DNA of 64,000 nucleotides. Source: Bacteroidetes bacterium HGW-Bacteroidetes-4 (GTDB lineage: Bacteria > Bacteroidota > Bacteroidia > Bacteroidales > SZUA-534). The translations under genes were made by a program, and so were the position numbers. A model generated the notes under the pieces. That model was given only the letters and a program-made list of their open reading frames with translations, was not told the origin of the DNA and searched no databases. The stretch covers positions 1 to 64,000 of the forward strand of contig PHDD01000013.1 of the NCBI GenBank assembly GCA_002840905.1, in the 5' to 3' direction. Positions 35,918-44,587 of the stretch are shown here, in pieces (the stretch's first letter is position 1; each line of letters starts with the position of its first letter).

Positions 35918-36979
35918 TTAAACCATCAGTTTTAAAGGTTTTTTGGGAAAAGAATTCGGCTGTTGTGTCTTGTATTTGTTGGGTTTGCTGTAATCGATTC
36001 CCATTTTGTCGAGTAAAGGTTCTACTGATACCTGATGCATTTGAAGACCCAGGTCCCAGGGATCATAACCCAGAACCAATCCGGCCATTTCTTCATAAGT
36101 TAAAACCGGAATTCCATAACCACCCTTCCCATAGGTTGTTCCCTCCATTTCGGCAATGGTATATTGCCATTTATCCATAAACATGCTACATCCCGGGCAA
36201 TTTGATACAATAAAATCGGGTTCGTAAGGTGCCATAGAATCAAATTTCTTTTTTGAGTTTGAAACCGAATAGCCTCGGTTAGCCATAACCAAATATTGCC
36301 GGAAACCAAAACCGCAACAATGGCGACGTTCCGGATAATCGATCACCTGGCCTCCCCAGGATTCAACCATACCGGTTAATACATAAGGAAATTCTGCTCC
36401 TCCAATACCTTTCTCGGGAAACAATTTGGCATAATGACAACCAATATGATCAACTACCTTTAATGGTTGTCCGGTTTTTGCATTTACCAATCTCCTTTTC
36501 GATTTATTGTTTATCTCTTCCCGGTTATGAAAGATAATATCGGAACTATGCGCCAGATTTTTGGGAATTGAAAACTCCCTGCGGGTTGCTTTCCAAAGCA
36601 GTTCGCGTATTTTTGCTTCCTCTTCAGGAAAATGTTTCCAGGTTTCCAACAATTCCGTATAAAGCCCAAACGAAGTAACGCAAGAAATTGCCAGATTCTC
36701 GTACCCCAATTCAGTCATTAATGCAAAATGACGGGCAATAACCGTTGCCGTAGTTTCCTGCGGTATAATGTCGGAATGATAAGCTATACCAGTGCAGGTA
36801 GTGTGGTGTGGATCGTCGTAAATATCTTTTTGCAATTCCTCTTGCAGAATTTTTAAAAATACTTTTTCCGATGCAGGAAAGAAATTTTGCCGTATGCAAC
36901 TGCGTGCGTAATAATAGTGATCATCGGCAATTTCTTTTTGATAGCTTTTCCAAAGTCTGGTGCTGTTCTTTGTTTCCAA
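35918..36979 (-). CDS. HdrB-like CCG protein with degenerate first site
   Basis: A 353-residue cytosolic protein with two CCG-type domains. The C-terminal one is complete: C181, C221-C222-G and C261xxC264, expected to hold a noncubane 4Fe-4S cluster. The N-terminal one is degraded: C28 is kept, but the CCG is T61-C62-T-G and the final CxxC is C100-VTS, so half the usual ligands are missing. In methanogen HdrB both domains carry a cluster and act on the disulfide; here one probably does not, implying a different substrate or asymmetry. It starts 5 bp after the upstream HdrC-like gene. Confidence 0.87.
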   Translation of the reverse strand: METKNSTRLWKSYQKEIADDHYYYARSCIRQNFFPASEKVFLKILQEELQKDIYDDPHHTTCTGIAYHSDIIPQETTATVIARHFALMTELGYENLAISCVTSFGLYTELLETWKHFPEEEAKIRELLWKATRREFSIPKNLAHSSDIIFHNREEINNKSKRRLVNAKTGQPLKVVDHIGCHYAKLFPEKGIGGAEFPYVLTGMVESWGGQVIDYPERRHCCGFGFRQYLVMANRGYSVSNSKKKFDSMAPYEPDFIVSNCPGCSMFMDKWQYTIAEMEGTTYGKGGYGIPVLTYEEMAGLVLGYDPWDLGLQMHQVSVEPLLDKMGIDYSKPNKYKTQQPNSFPKKPLKLMV

Positions 36980-36984
36980 AATAG

Positions 36985-37698
36985 TTAGTTGTTTTTATTG
37001 TGTTGATTAGAATTCTCACTATAAACTACATTGAAATATTCATTCGGTGTATCGTCGTTGAAATCCAGATTCATCAGTTTAGCCTTTTCCCTGGAAAAAT
37101 TTTCAATGGATTCATACATGGCAGTTCCTCCGGTAACATCAAAAATAGCTTGAAGTTCGTCTAAATCTTCCTGGGCAATTTTTCTTAAAGTTCCGGCACC
37201 GGGTTTATTGTAATTGGCTCCCAATCGGTCCATAATGCCCTCAGCATTGTCGACCACCCAGCGCCAAACCGGTCCCTGCTCAGGATGCAAATCCGGTGCA
37301 ACTCCCTGTGGATGGACGCAATACCCAAATTTCAGAATATTGTCGCCCACTGTACGTTTAATGGCAAATTGCTGGCGACCTTTTTCCGATTCCACAAAAT
37401 ACCCCAGATTAACCGACAGCTTACGTAAAGCCTGAATTACAAATCCGGGTGTATTTCCCCTTGGGCAGCGAGTTTTACACGACATACACTGACCACAATA
37501 CCATATGGTTTCTGATTTTAACAATTCAATTATGGATTCATCAGATTTTTGTTGCAATTGATTCAATAATTTTCGCGGATCGTAATCATAAAACTCGGCT
37601 GCCGGACAAATTGCCGTGCAAACACCGCAATTCATGCAGGTATGGTATCCTTCAACAAAACGAACATCACTTAACAGCAATTCAAATAGCGGCTTCAT
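36985..37698 (-). CDS. HdrC-like 4Fe-4S protein, first gene of the Hdr-like cluster
   Basis: A 237-residue cytosolic protein with two 4Fe-4S motifs, C21-C24-C27-C31 and C68-C71-C74-C78 (CPRGN), followed by about 150 residues of mostly helical sequence longer than in typical HdrC. It would pass electrons to the adjacent HdrB-like subunit. It heads a minus-strand operon HdrC-HdrB-HdrA-HdrC-membrane fusion with gaps of 4-5 bp. The downstream tail (WRWVVDNAEGIMDRLG) is not something I can assign. Confidence 0.88.
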   Translation of the reverse strand: MKPLFELLLSDVRFVEGYHTCMNCGVCTAICPAAEFYDYDPRKLLNQLQQKSDESIIELLKSETIWYCGQCMSCKTRCPRGNTPGFVIQALRKLSVNLGYFVESEKGRQQFAIKRTVGDNILKFGYCVHPQGVAPDLHPEQGPVWRWVVDNAEGIMDRLGANYNKPGAGTLRKIAQEDLDELQAIFDVTGGTAMYESIENFSREKAKLMNLDFNDDTPNEYFNVVYSENSNQHNKNN

Positions 37699-38071
37699 TG
37701 GTAATATAATATTGGTGGTATATATTAGCTAAAATACAAGTAAACGAACAGCTGTATTTCAGTACGATTACTTAAATAATAAGCGTGTTTATACATATTT
37801 AAAGGTGGTATTTATACGATGAATTGTTGTATGGTGCGGGTTTCTGTTTATTTCGGTTCGTTGGGGATTTTTATTAATCCAGGTTTGCTTACTGTTGATT
37901 TGAACTTTGACCATAGTCACTAAAGACGAAAAACACAAGACTGAAGATTATGCAAATCCTATGTGGTAACCGATAATTTATGTTAAAAAAAAAGAACTGG
38001 TAAAAAAACAATTTATGGAGTAATCATTGAGTTTTAATTTTAAGAATCCTTATCATTGCCAAAAAAAAACA
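37699..38071. other. Divergent intergenic region between the Hdr-like cluster and a methyltransferase
   Basis: This 373-bp AT-rich stretch must contain the promoter of the Hdr-like operon (leftward) and probably that of the methyltransferase (rightward). I see no consensus promoter, gene or strong hairpin. Confidence 0.4.
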
Positions 38072-38863
38072 ATGCACCGGAAAAAAACCGTTTCAGCCTA
38101 CATAAAATTCTGGTTTACTGCAAAAAACCGCAAAGGATTTGGCATTCATTCGCCTTTTGTATTTAAGCTGGTTACCCAGGTAATTCATGATTACACTCCG
38201 TATTATTGTTATGCCGAAATTGAAAAAGTACGCGAATTGCTGCTTAAAAATAACACCACCATTCAAGTAAACGATTTAGGCACCGGTACTATTAACAACA
38301 AAACTAAGGAACGTTGTATTTCGACCATAGCCAAAAACTCATTAAAACCGGCTAAACAGGCGCAACTTCTTTTCAGGCTAATAAATTATTTCGCTTACAG
38401 GAACCTGCTCGAAATAGGCACCTCGCTAGGAATTACCAGCAGTTACCTGGCAAAAACCGATAGTCGGGCAAAACTCATTACACTTGAAGGTTGTGCTAAC
38501 ATTGCCGGACTTGCTCAAGAAACTTTTGAAAAACTGAATATCAACAATACAGAACTAATGGTTGGTAATTTTAGCCAAACCCTGCCCAAGGCTCTTGACA
38601 AATTCAACCAACTCGATTTTGTTTTTTTCGATGGCAATCACACCCAATCAGCAACGCTTGAATATTTTGAGCGCTGCCTCGAAAAGATTCATAACGAAAC
38701 CTTGTTTGTTTTTGACGATATTTATTTGAATAAAGACATGGTGGCCGCCTGGGAAGCAATAAAAAAGTATCCTCAAGTTAGGGTAAGCCTAAATTTATTT
38801 CACCTGGGACTTGTGTTTTTCAGAAAAGAGCTTACCAAACAACATTTTAACCTAAGGTTTTAA
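38072..38863 (+). CDS. Class I SAM-dependent methyltransferase
   Basis: A protein of 263 residues from the ATG at 38072; the frame is open from a TTG at 38027, but the added 15 residues look non-native. The SAM-binding segment LLEIGTSLGITSSYLA is followed by an acidic beta-2 end (ITLEG) and DFVFFDGNHT, a pattern shared with O-methyltransferase/Methyltransf_24 proteins. No membrane segment. The substrate is unknown. It is followed by an apparent separate promoter for the ABC gene, so it is probably monocistronic. Confidence 0.82.
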   Translation: MHRKKTVSAYIKFWFTAKNRKGFGIHSPFVFKLVTQVIHDYTPYYCYAEIEKVRELLLKNNTTIQVNDLGTGTINNKTKERCISTIAKNSLKPAKQAQLLFRLINYFAYRNLLEIGTSLGITSSYLAKTDSRAKLITLEGCANIAGLAQETFEKLNINNTELMVGNFSQTLPKALDKFNQLDFVFFDGNHTQSATLEYFERCLEKIHNETLFVFDDIYLNKDMVAAWEAIKKYPQVRVSLNLFHLGLVFFRKELTKQHFNLRF

Positions 38864-38872
38864 CTAAAAAAC

Positions 38873-38902
38873 TTTAAAGAGGGAATTAAACCCGTACTTT
38901 TG
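38873..38902 (+). promoter_or_regulatory. Bacteroidota-type promoter before the ABC ATPase gene
   Basis: TACTTTTG at 38895-38902 is a perfect TAnnTTTG -7 element, with TTTA at 38873-38876 (one mismatch to TTTG) about 18 bases upstream as the -33 element. Transcription would begin near 38909, about 30 bases before the ATG at 38940. Confidence 0.55.
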
Positions 38903-38939
38903 CGTTAATCAAAATAAAAAATACTAAAGCCCTACCAAG

Positions 38940-39653
38940 ATGGAGCAGGTAATTATCATAAAGGATGTGAAAAAAATTTATCAGGTTGGTTTTCAGGAAG
39001 TAAATGCCCTGGCAGGATTAAATCTTACGATAAATAAAAACGAATTTGTGGCCATTATGGGGCCTTCAGGATCCGGAAAATCAACCTTAATGAATATTAT
39101 TGGCTGCCTCGACACTCCGTCGCATGGTGAATACTGGCTAAACGGAAACGATGTAAGCCAGTTGCAGGACGAAGCACTGGCTGCCATCCGAAATAAAGAG
39201 ATTGGCTTTATTTTTCAAACCTTTAATTTACTTTCACGATACAATGCTATTGAAAATGTAGCTGTTCCGCTTATTTACGCTGGAATAAACCGCCCAGAGC
39301 GGATTGAAATGGCCAAAGCTGCGCTCACACAAGTAGGCTTGCACGACCGGATGGATCACAAACCCAACGAAATGTCGGGTGGACAACGCCAAAGAGTAGC
39401 CATTGCCAGAGCTTTGGTTAATACGCCATCGATTATTTTAGCCGATGAACCCACAGGAAATTTAGATTCCAAAACATCGGTAGAGATTATGCGTTTATTG
39501 GGTGATTTGCACCGAAAAGGCAATACCATTGTTTTGGTTACCCACGAAGAGGAAATTGCCCTGAATGCAAAACGAATTGTGCGCTTACGCGATGGAATAA
39601 TAGAAATAGACGAAGTGGTTGACCGGTACAATAAAGTAAAAAATTTAACATAA
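38940..39653 (+). CDS. LolD/MacB-type ABC transporter ATP-binding protein
   Basis: A 237-residue ATPase subunit with Walker [10 protein letters not shown] (41-49), Q-loop FQTFNLL, signature MSGGQRQR (145-152), Walker B ILADE (166-170) and the H-loop in VTHEEE. The sequence fits the LolD/MacB/FtsE group that drives lipoprotein release, efflux or cell-division permeases. No FtsX/MacB-type permease gene is adjacent in this window, so the partner is encoded elsewhere and the exact role is open. Confidence 0.9.
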   Translation: MEQVIIIKDVKKIYQVGFQEVNALAGLNLTINKNEFVAIMGPSGSGKSTLMNIIGCLDTPSHGEYWLNGNDVSQLQDEALAAIRNKEIGFIFQTFNLLSRYNAIENVAVPLIYAGINRPERIEMAKAALTQVGLHDRMDHKPNEMSGGQRQRVAIARALVNTPSIILADEPTGNLDSKTSVEIMRLLGDLHRKGNTIVLVTHEEEIALNAKRIVRLRDGIIEIDEVVDRYNKVKNLT

Positions 39654-39697
39654 TAGCATATATAAAAATCAGTAACGAAAATATTAACTAAGCATTT

Positions 39698-40249
39698 ATG
39701 AAAATATATACCAAAACAGGCGATAAGGGAACAACTGCTTTAATAAGCGGCAAGCGGGTTTCAAAATACCATTTGCGAATTGAAGCTTACGGAACGGTTG
39801 ACGAACTGATGGCTTTTACAGCCGTGCTTTACGACAGTATTCAAAACCCCCGGCACAAAACTTTTTTACTTAAAGTGCAGGACCGGCTAATGACTTTAGC
39901 CACCATACTGGCAGCCGATTGTGAGAACTGCGATTTTAAACTTCCTGAAATTACTGATGCCGATATTGAAGCCATTGAAAAAGAAATTGATGATTTGGAT
40001 ACCGACTTGCCCCGTTTAAGCAATTTTATTTTGCCCGGGGGACATCCGGCGATATCGAATGCCCATGTGGCCCGAACCGTTTGCCGTCGTTGCGAACGAC
40101 TGGTACTGAAAGTTCACGATAGGGAAGCTCCCTGTTTGGATGTGGTAAAATATTTGAACCGCCTTTCCGATTATTTCTTTGTTTTATCAAGAAAACTCAC
40201 AAAAGAGTTAACTATTGATGAAATAAGTTGGATTCCGCGATCCAAGTAA
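39698..40249 (+). CDS. ATP:cob(I)alamin adenosyltransferase, PduO type
   Basis: A 183-residue cytosolic enzyme of the trimeric PduO/MMAB family, which transfers adenosyl from ATP to cob(I)alamin to make coenzyme B12. Diagnostic motifs: N-terminal IYTKTGDKGTTALISG (ATP binding), VDELMAF, and C-terminal ARTVCRRCER and YLNRLSDYFFVLSR. Adenosylcobalamin would serve methylmalonyl-CoA mutase, fitting the acyl-CoA carboxylase at 54803-58432; the mutase itself is not in this window. It is 44 bp downstream of the ABC gene and may share its transcript. Confidence 0.94.
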   Translation: MKIYTKTGDKGTTALISGKRVSKYHLRIEAYGTVDELMAFTAVLYDSIQNPRHKTFLLKVQDRLMTLATILAADCENCDFKLPEITDADIEAIEKEIDDLDTDLPRLSNFILPGGHPAISNAHVARTVCRRCERLVLKVHDREAPCLDVVKYLNRLSDYFFVLSRKLTKELTIDEISWIPRSK

Positions 40250-40263
40250 GGATTTTTTTTGTA

Positions 40264-40271
40264 TATATTTG
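40264..40271 (+). promoter_or_regulatory. Candidate -7 element before the DUF2795 gene
   Basis: TATATTTG matches TAnnTTTG perfectly and lies 37 bases before the ATG at 40309. No TTTG is found at the proper -33 spacing. Confidence 0.4.
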
Positions 40272-40308
40272 CAACTTTTAAAAAAAACGGTAATTAAATT
40301 AAATAACT

Positions 40309-40530
40309 ATGTATTGGACACTTGAATTAGCCTCAAAATTAGAAGATGCTCCATGGCCTGCCACCAAAGAAGAATTGATTGATTTCGCAATCCGTTCAGG
40401 TGCACCGCTAGAGGTTATCGAGAACCTTCAGGAGATTGAGGATGAAGGCGACATTTACGAAAGTATTGACGACATCTGGCCTGATTATCCAAGCAAAGAT
40501 GATTTCTTCTTTAATGAAGATGAATACTAA
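40309..40530 (+). CDS. DUF2795 small acidic protein
   Basis: A 73-residue, strongly acidic protein of the DUF2795 type (WPATKEELIDFAIRSGAP pattern), small and widely conserved in Bacteroidota, function unknown. It has no signal peptide or cysteines, and the C-terminus is rich in D, E and F. A promoter-like element upstream and an intrinsic terminator just downstream suggest an individually transcribed, probably well-expressed gene. Confidence 0.88.
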   Translation: MYWTLELASKLEDAPWPATKEELIDFAIRSGAPLEVIENLQEIEDEGDIYESIDDIWPDYPSKDDFFFNEDEY

Positions 40531-40544
40531 AAAAATAAGTTAAG

Positions 40545-40569
40545 AGCCACTCGAATAAAGTGGCTTTTT
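40545..40569 (+). terminator. Intrinsic terminator after the DUF2795 gene
   Basis: AGCCACT (40545-40551) pairs with AGTGGCT (40559-40565) around a 7-base loop and is followed by a run of T. It lies 15 bp after the stop codon. Confidence 0.8.
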
Positions 40570-40653
40570 CTGTTTATATTTTAATTGTCAGATGCCTGTC
40601 TGTTGTTCAACAGGTGTGATTAATGATAATTATAATCCAGCTGGTTTTTTGGT

Positions 40654-42180
40654 TTAAGGCCAAACAAATACTTCAATAGGCTTTTTAGGTCTGAATAGTA
40701 AATGCCACTCAAAGCCCTTCACTTTTAATTCAGCGGGTGGCAAATCTTCTAATGGATACATTGCCCCCTCGTAATTCTTCCGATAAGTAAGCCGGTTCAA
40801 CTTATTATTTTTTAGTGTAATAGTAATATTACTGCTTGTACTTTTATTAACCCCCATAATTCCATATTCATCGACCGGAAAGTAAATGGTTTCGCTCTTT
40901 TTAAACACATCAATCTTCGACAATTGATTATTTTTCAGGTAACCAATCATTTCAACGCCCTTTACCTGATTAAAATGCAGCGAATCTTCTTTTGAGATAA
41001 TCAATCCGCCATTGTAGAGCTTAAAATGATCCAGTTTTTCATCCACTACAAAACCTTCTATATAGGCGGCTGTAATCTGATTTTCTTCGGCCCACAAAAT
41101 GGGCGAACCATAAAATCTGACAATGGAGTCGGCCATGGAAAAAACCAAACTGTCGGTTTTAGCCTGAAAATTCGATTTATAAATTTTTGTGTGATAATAT
41201 CCCCTGAAAATACGGTGTTCACCCGAAGTATCCATTTCGGCATAAAGGGTATCGGCATGCATAAAAAGGCTGTCGCCCTGCATTATATGAATAAGCAAAG
41301 CACTATCGGTAACAAAAAATCGATCTTCGTTTTTTAACACTTCAAGGTAATTTCCTTTTACTATAAGGTCTTGAGCTGTATCGGTGGCCACAACATTCGA
41401 ATACGCCCTTCCAATTTCCTTGTCGCGATCGTAATAAATACTATCGGCCTGAATGTTTTGTTCTGAATTTGAAAAGTAGGCTTTCTTTTTAAAAAATGCC
41501 ACATTGTTTGTGGTGTTGTACCACCCAAATTCAGCATACATGTAATTTGAATCGTTGTAAAATTCGGTGGGGCCATAAAAATAAGCAACCTCCGATTTGG
41601 TATTGTATTGCATGCTGTCGGAATAAATCTGAAACTCGCCCTGATTATGATTTACAGTAACTTTATCGGTAAAATAAACGATGCTATTGTTCTGGTAATA
41701 ATGACCAATAGTACTGGTTAAGGTAGTGGCGCTATCAACAATCTGAGCTCCGTTCAGGTAATAACCAATGTCGCGCCGGGTGTCGTAATCGAGTGAATCG
41801 GTGTATAAAACCACCTGAGTATCGCGCATAACCACATTGTTGCGGAAATGTGCCATTTTTTTATTTCCGTCGTAAAAAAGATACTTGCTTTTAACATCGA
41901 TGGTTGCATCGCCTTCTTTAAAAAGATGCACGTTACCGTAGGCTTCAAATTTATTTTTGTCGCCCATAAAATAGGCACTGTCGCAGGTCATAACCGTACT
42001 GTCCTGCCAAAAACGCACATTGCCAATCAAACGCCGGGCACCGTCGCGAATATTTTTATCGGACCGGAAATAATCGGCTTTTCGGATTTCAATTTTTGAT
42101 GTTTTTTGAGAAAAACCTTTACCCAACGTTAGCAAAGTAAGAAAAAATACAACGACTATTTTCAATACAATTGGTTTCAT
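40654..42180 (-). CDS. OstA/LptA-like periplasmic protein
   Basis: A 508-residue exported protein with signal peptide 1-25 (ending GFSQ). The body consists of repeated beta-strand units with recurring patterns such as DSxxYxxD and xxGNVxxxxxD, as in the OstA-like beta-jellyroll family (LptA/LptD N-terminal), here tandemly extended. In LPS export such proteins form the periplasmic bridge that carries lipopolysaccharide to the outer membrane. It is the last gene of a run containing MoxR, the PPIases and guaB, 60 bp after the MoxR gene. No barrel domain is visible, so it is not LptD. Confidence 0.85.
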   Translation of the reverse strand: MKPIVLKIVVVFFLTLLTLGKGFSQKTSKIEIRKADYFRSDKNIRDGARRLIGNVRFWQDSTVMTCDSAYFMGDKNKFEAYGNVHLFKEGDATIDVKSKYLFYDGNKKMAHFRNNVVMRDTQVVLYTDSLDYDTRRDIGYYLNGAQIVDSATTLTSTIGHYYQNNSIVYFTDKVTVNHNQGEFQIYSDSMQYNTKSEVAYFYGPTEFYNDSNYMYAEFGWYNTTNNVAFFKKKAYFSNSEQNIQADSIYYDRDKEIGRAYSNVVATDTAQDLIVKGNYLEVLKNEDRFFVTDSALLIHIMQGDSLFMHADTLYAEMDTSGEHRIFRGYYHTKIYKSNFQAKTDSLVFSMADSIVRFYGSPILWAEENQITAAYIEGFVVDEKLDHFKLYNGGLIISKEDSLHFNQVKGVEMIGYLKNNQLSKIDVFKKSETIYFPVDEYGIMGVNKSTSSNITITLKNNKLNRLTYRKNYEGAMYPLEDLPPAELKVKGFEWHLLFRPKKPIEVFVWP

Positions 42181-42240
42181 TCAAATATGATAAAGCTCAC
42201 AGTGCATAACAAATGCTGTTCCACAAAACACAAATGTCTA

Positions 42241-43224
42241 TTAATTAAAATCTTTTTGGCTGTCGATAAGTTTTTGCACAATATTGTCGACAGTTACGCC
42301 CTCAGCCTCAGCCTTGTAGTTTCGCACAATACGATGGCGTAAAATTGGGAAGGCAACGGCATTAACATCTTCTACATCGGGTGAATATTTTCCAGAAACC
42401 GCTGCATGAACTTTAGCTCCAAGAATCAGGAACTGTGATGCGCGGGGACCGGCACCCCAATTTACATACTGATTGGTAATAGCCAGGGCATGTTCGGTTT
42501 TTGGACGTGATTTGGCTGCCAAATACACCGCATATTTCAACACATGCTCGTTTACCGGAATCCTCCTTACCAAATGCTGAAAATAAAGTATTTCTTCGGC
42601 ACTCATTACTTTTTCAACCGTTTTTACTGCATCGGAGGTTGTTTCAGAAACAATAGCAATCTCATCGTGCAATTTTGGGTAGTCGAGTAAAATATTAAAC
42701 ATAAAACGGTCGAGTTGTGCTTCGGGCAAAGGATAGGTACCTTCCTGTTCAATAGGGTTTTGTGTAGCCAAAACAAAAAAAGGTTCCTGCAGTTTGTAAG
42801 TGTTTCCAGCTGCCGTAACTGATTTCTCCTGCATGGCTTCGAGTAAAGCCGACTGGGTTTTGGGAGGTGTCCGGTTTATTTCGTCGGCCAAAACAATATT
42901 GGCAAAAAGCGGCCCTTTAACAAATTTAAAGTTACGGCTTTCGGTTAAAATTTCGGCACCAATAATATCGGAAGGCATTAAATCGGGAGTAAACTGAATA
43001 CGTTTGTAATTTAAGCCCAACGCTCCGGCAATGGTATTTACCAACAGCGTTTTTGCCAAACCGGGAACACCAACCAACATGCAGTGTCCGCCACTAAAAA
43101 TTGAAAGCAGGGTGTTTTTAACTATTTCATCCTGCCCAATAATAACCTTTTGGACTTCGGACAATAGCTTTTCAAACGATGCTTTTAAAGCATCTACGGC
43201 TTCCACGTCGCTTTTATAATTCAT
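42241..43224 (-). CDS. MoxR-family AAA+ ATPase
   Basis: A 327-residue cytosolic AAA+ ATPase with Walker A GVPGLAKT (52-59), Walker B VLADEINR (111-118), sensor 1 ATQNPIEQEGTYPLPEAQLDRFMF and the C-terminal lid domain. MoxR proteins act as chaperones that load metal or mature complexes, usually with a downstream VWA-domain/DUF58 partner. No VWA or DUF58 gene is adjacent here. Its start lies 3 bp after the SurA-like gene stop, suggesting cotranscription with the periplasmic folding genes. Confidence 0.93.
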   Translation of the reverse strand: MNYKSDVEAVDALKASFEKLLSEVQKVIIGQDEIVKNTLLSIFSGGHCMLVGVPGLAKTLLVNTIAGALGLNYKRIQFTPDLMPSDIIGAEILTESRNFKFVKGPLFANIVLADEINRTPPKTQSALLEAMQEKSVTAAGNTYKLQEPFFVLATQNPIEQEGTYPLPEAQLDRFMFNILLDYPKLHDEIAIVSETTSDAVKTVEKVMSAEEILYFQHLVRRIPVNEHVLKYAVYLAAKSRPKTEHALAITNQYVNWGAGPRASQFLILGAKVHAAVSGKYSPDVEDVNAVAFPILRHRIVRNYKAEAEGVTVDNIVQKLIDSQKDFN

Positions 43225-43227
43225 ACG

Positions 43228-44577
43228 CTACCTGTTTTTCCAAATTTCGTTCTGGAATTTACAGTTTTTATATTCCTCGTCAATCTTAATATAGGTTCCT
43301 TTCGACTTCTTTTTAATCCACTCTTCCATAAATTCTCCACTTTTTTTATTCAGCGCCATATCCTGAATACGCTGATAATCGTCTTTTAAGTTTGCCGGAT
43401 GAGGTTCTGATTTACTTTTTAGCAAAACTATTTTATATACGGTTTGTCCATTTTCGTCTTGATCTTCGAAGGGTAAGGAAATATCACCTACTTTCATGTC
43501 TTTAATGGCAAACGCAATTTTAGGCGTTAAATGACCTGCTTCCCAGCGGGAGTTTCCGGTGGCCGGATTAACCATTACGCCACCATTTAAACGGGTATTG
43601 TCGTCTTCTGAGAATTTCCAACAGGCTTCTTTAAAAGTTAATTCCTTATTTAGAATAGCAGTACGAACGCTATCGAGCCGGTTTTTAGCCTTGGTTTTTT
43701 CGTCGATACTGATTTTTGGTTTCATTAAAATATGCCGGCAATTGATGCGTTCCCCTTTTTTCTCAACTAACTGAATAATGTGGTAACCGTAATCGGTTTT
43801 TACAATTTTTGAGATTTCTCCCACTTTAAGATTAAATGCAACGGCCGAAAACTCGGGAACCAAATCGCCACGACTCACAAATCCCAATTCACCACCACGG
43901 GCAGCAGAACCCGGATCTTCAGAATACAAAACGGCTAAAGTTGCAAAACTTTCGCCATTGGTAATGCGTTCTTTGAACTCACGTAGACGGTCTTTAATCC
44001 GAAGAATTTCAACTTCCAGAACTTTTGGATTAACAATAATCTGCTCCATTTCGAATTCGGTGTTGATAATGGGTAAACTGTCGGTAGGAATGCTTTTGTA
44101 AAAGGCTTTTACTTCCTGGGGAGTTACTTTTAAATCGGTGGTAACTTGTTGCTGCATGCGTTGACTTAAAAGTTGTTCGCGAATAACATCAGTGAATTCC
44201 TCTTTTATCTCAGGGATTGATTTTTTATAGTATTCTTCCAGTTTTTCCTCGCTTCCAATCTGATTGATGAAATAATTCAGCCGACGCTCCATTTCAGACT
44301 TCACTTCAGCTTCACTAACTTCAACGCTGTCGAGAATTGCCTGATTAACCAGCAATTTAGCGTAAAGCATTTCCTCAAAAACTTCGCATGTAATATCGCC
44401 CGTAGTATAATAACCCTGAGCCCTAAGCTGCAAAGCCTGATTTTCGATGTCGCTCTGGAGTATAACTTGTTTCCCAACAATGGCCACCACCTGGTCAATA
44501 ATCTGCTTATTCTGGGCCCATGTTGGATTGATGAATAGAATGGTTAAAACGATTAAAATACTGTTTCTTAATAACAT
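43228..44577 (-). CDS. SurA-like periplasmic peptidylprolyl isomerase
   Basis: A 449-residue protein from the ATG at 44577, chosen because it starts a good signal peptide (MLLRNSILIV... ending TWAQ) and avoids overlap with the upstream gene; the frame opens 17 codons earlier. A SurA N-terminal chaperone domain (DQVVAIVGKQVILQSDIE) precedes two parvulin domains (around 160-265, with GGELGFVSRGDLVPEF and YGYHIIQL, and around 275-380). It folds outer-membrane proteins in the periplasm. It is the third in a row of folding genes downstream of guaB, an arrangement common in Bacteroidota. Confidence 0.9.
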   Translation of the reverse strand: MLLRNSILIVLTILFINPTWAQNKQIIDQVVAIVGKQVILQSDIENQALQLRAQGYYTTGDITCEVFEEMLYAKLLVNQAILDSVEVSEAEVKSEMERRLNYFINQIGSEEKLEEYYKKSIPEIKEEFTDVIREQLLSQRMQQQVTTDLKVTPQEVKAFYKSIPTDSLPIINTEFEMEQIIVNPKVLEVEILRIKDRLREFKERITNGESFATLAVLYSEDPGSAARGGELGFVSRGDLVPEFSAVAFNLKVGEISKIVKTDYGYHIIQLVEKKGERINCRHILMKPKISIDEKTKAKNRLDSVRTAILNKELTFKEACWKFSEDDNTRLNGGVMVNPATGNSRWEAGHLTPKIAFAIKDMKVGDISLPFEDQDENGQTVYKIVLLKSKSEPHPANLKDDYQRIQDMALNKKSGEFMEEWIKKKSKGTYIKIDEEYKNCKFQNEIWKNR

Positions 44578-44587
44578 AAATAAGGTT

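Noticed and set aside
32746-37698. Assimilatory or dissimilatory sulfur pathway (Dsr/Qmo/sHdr)
   Set aside because: No dsrAB, aprAB, sat, rhodanese, tusA or lipoate-binding-protein genes are present in the window; the similarity is confined to Hdr-type subunits.
42241-43224. MoxR-VWA chaperone operon
   Set aside because: Only the ATPase is present; no VWA or DUF58 gene adjoins it here, so a full MoxR system cannot be claimed.
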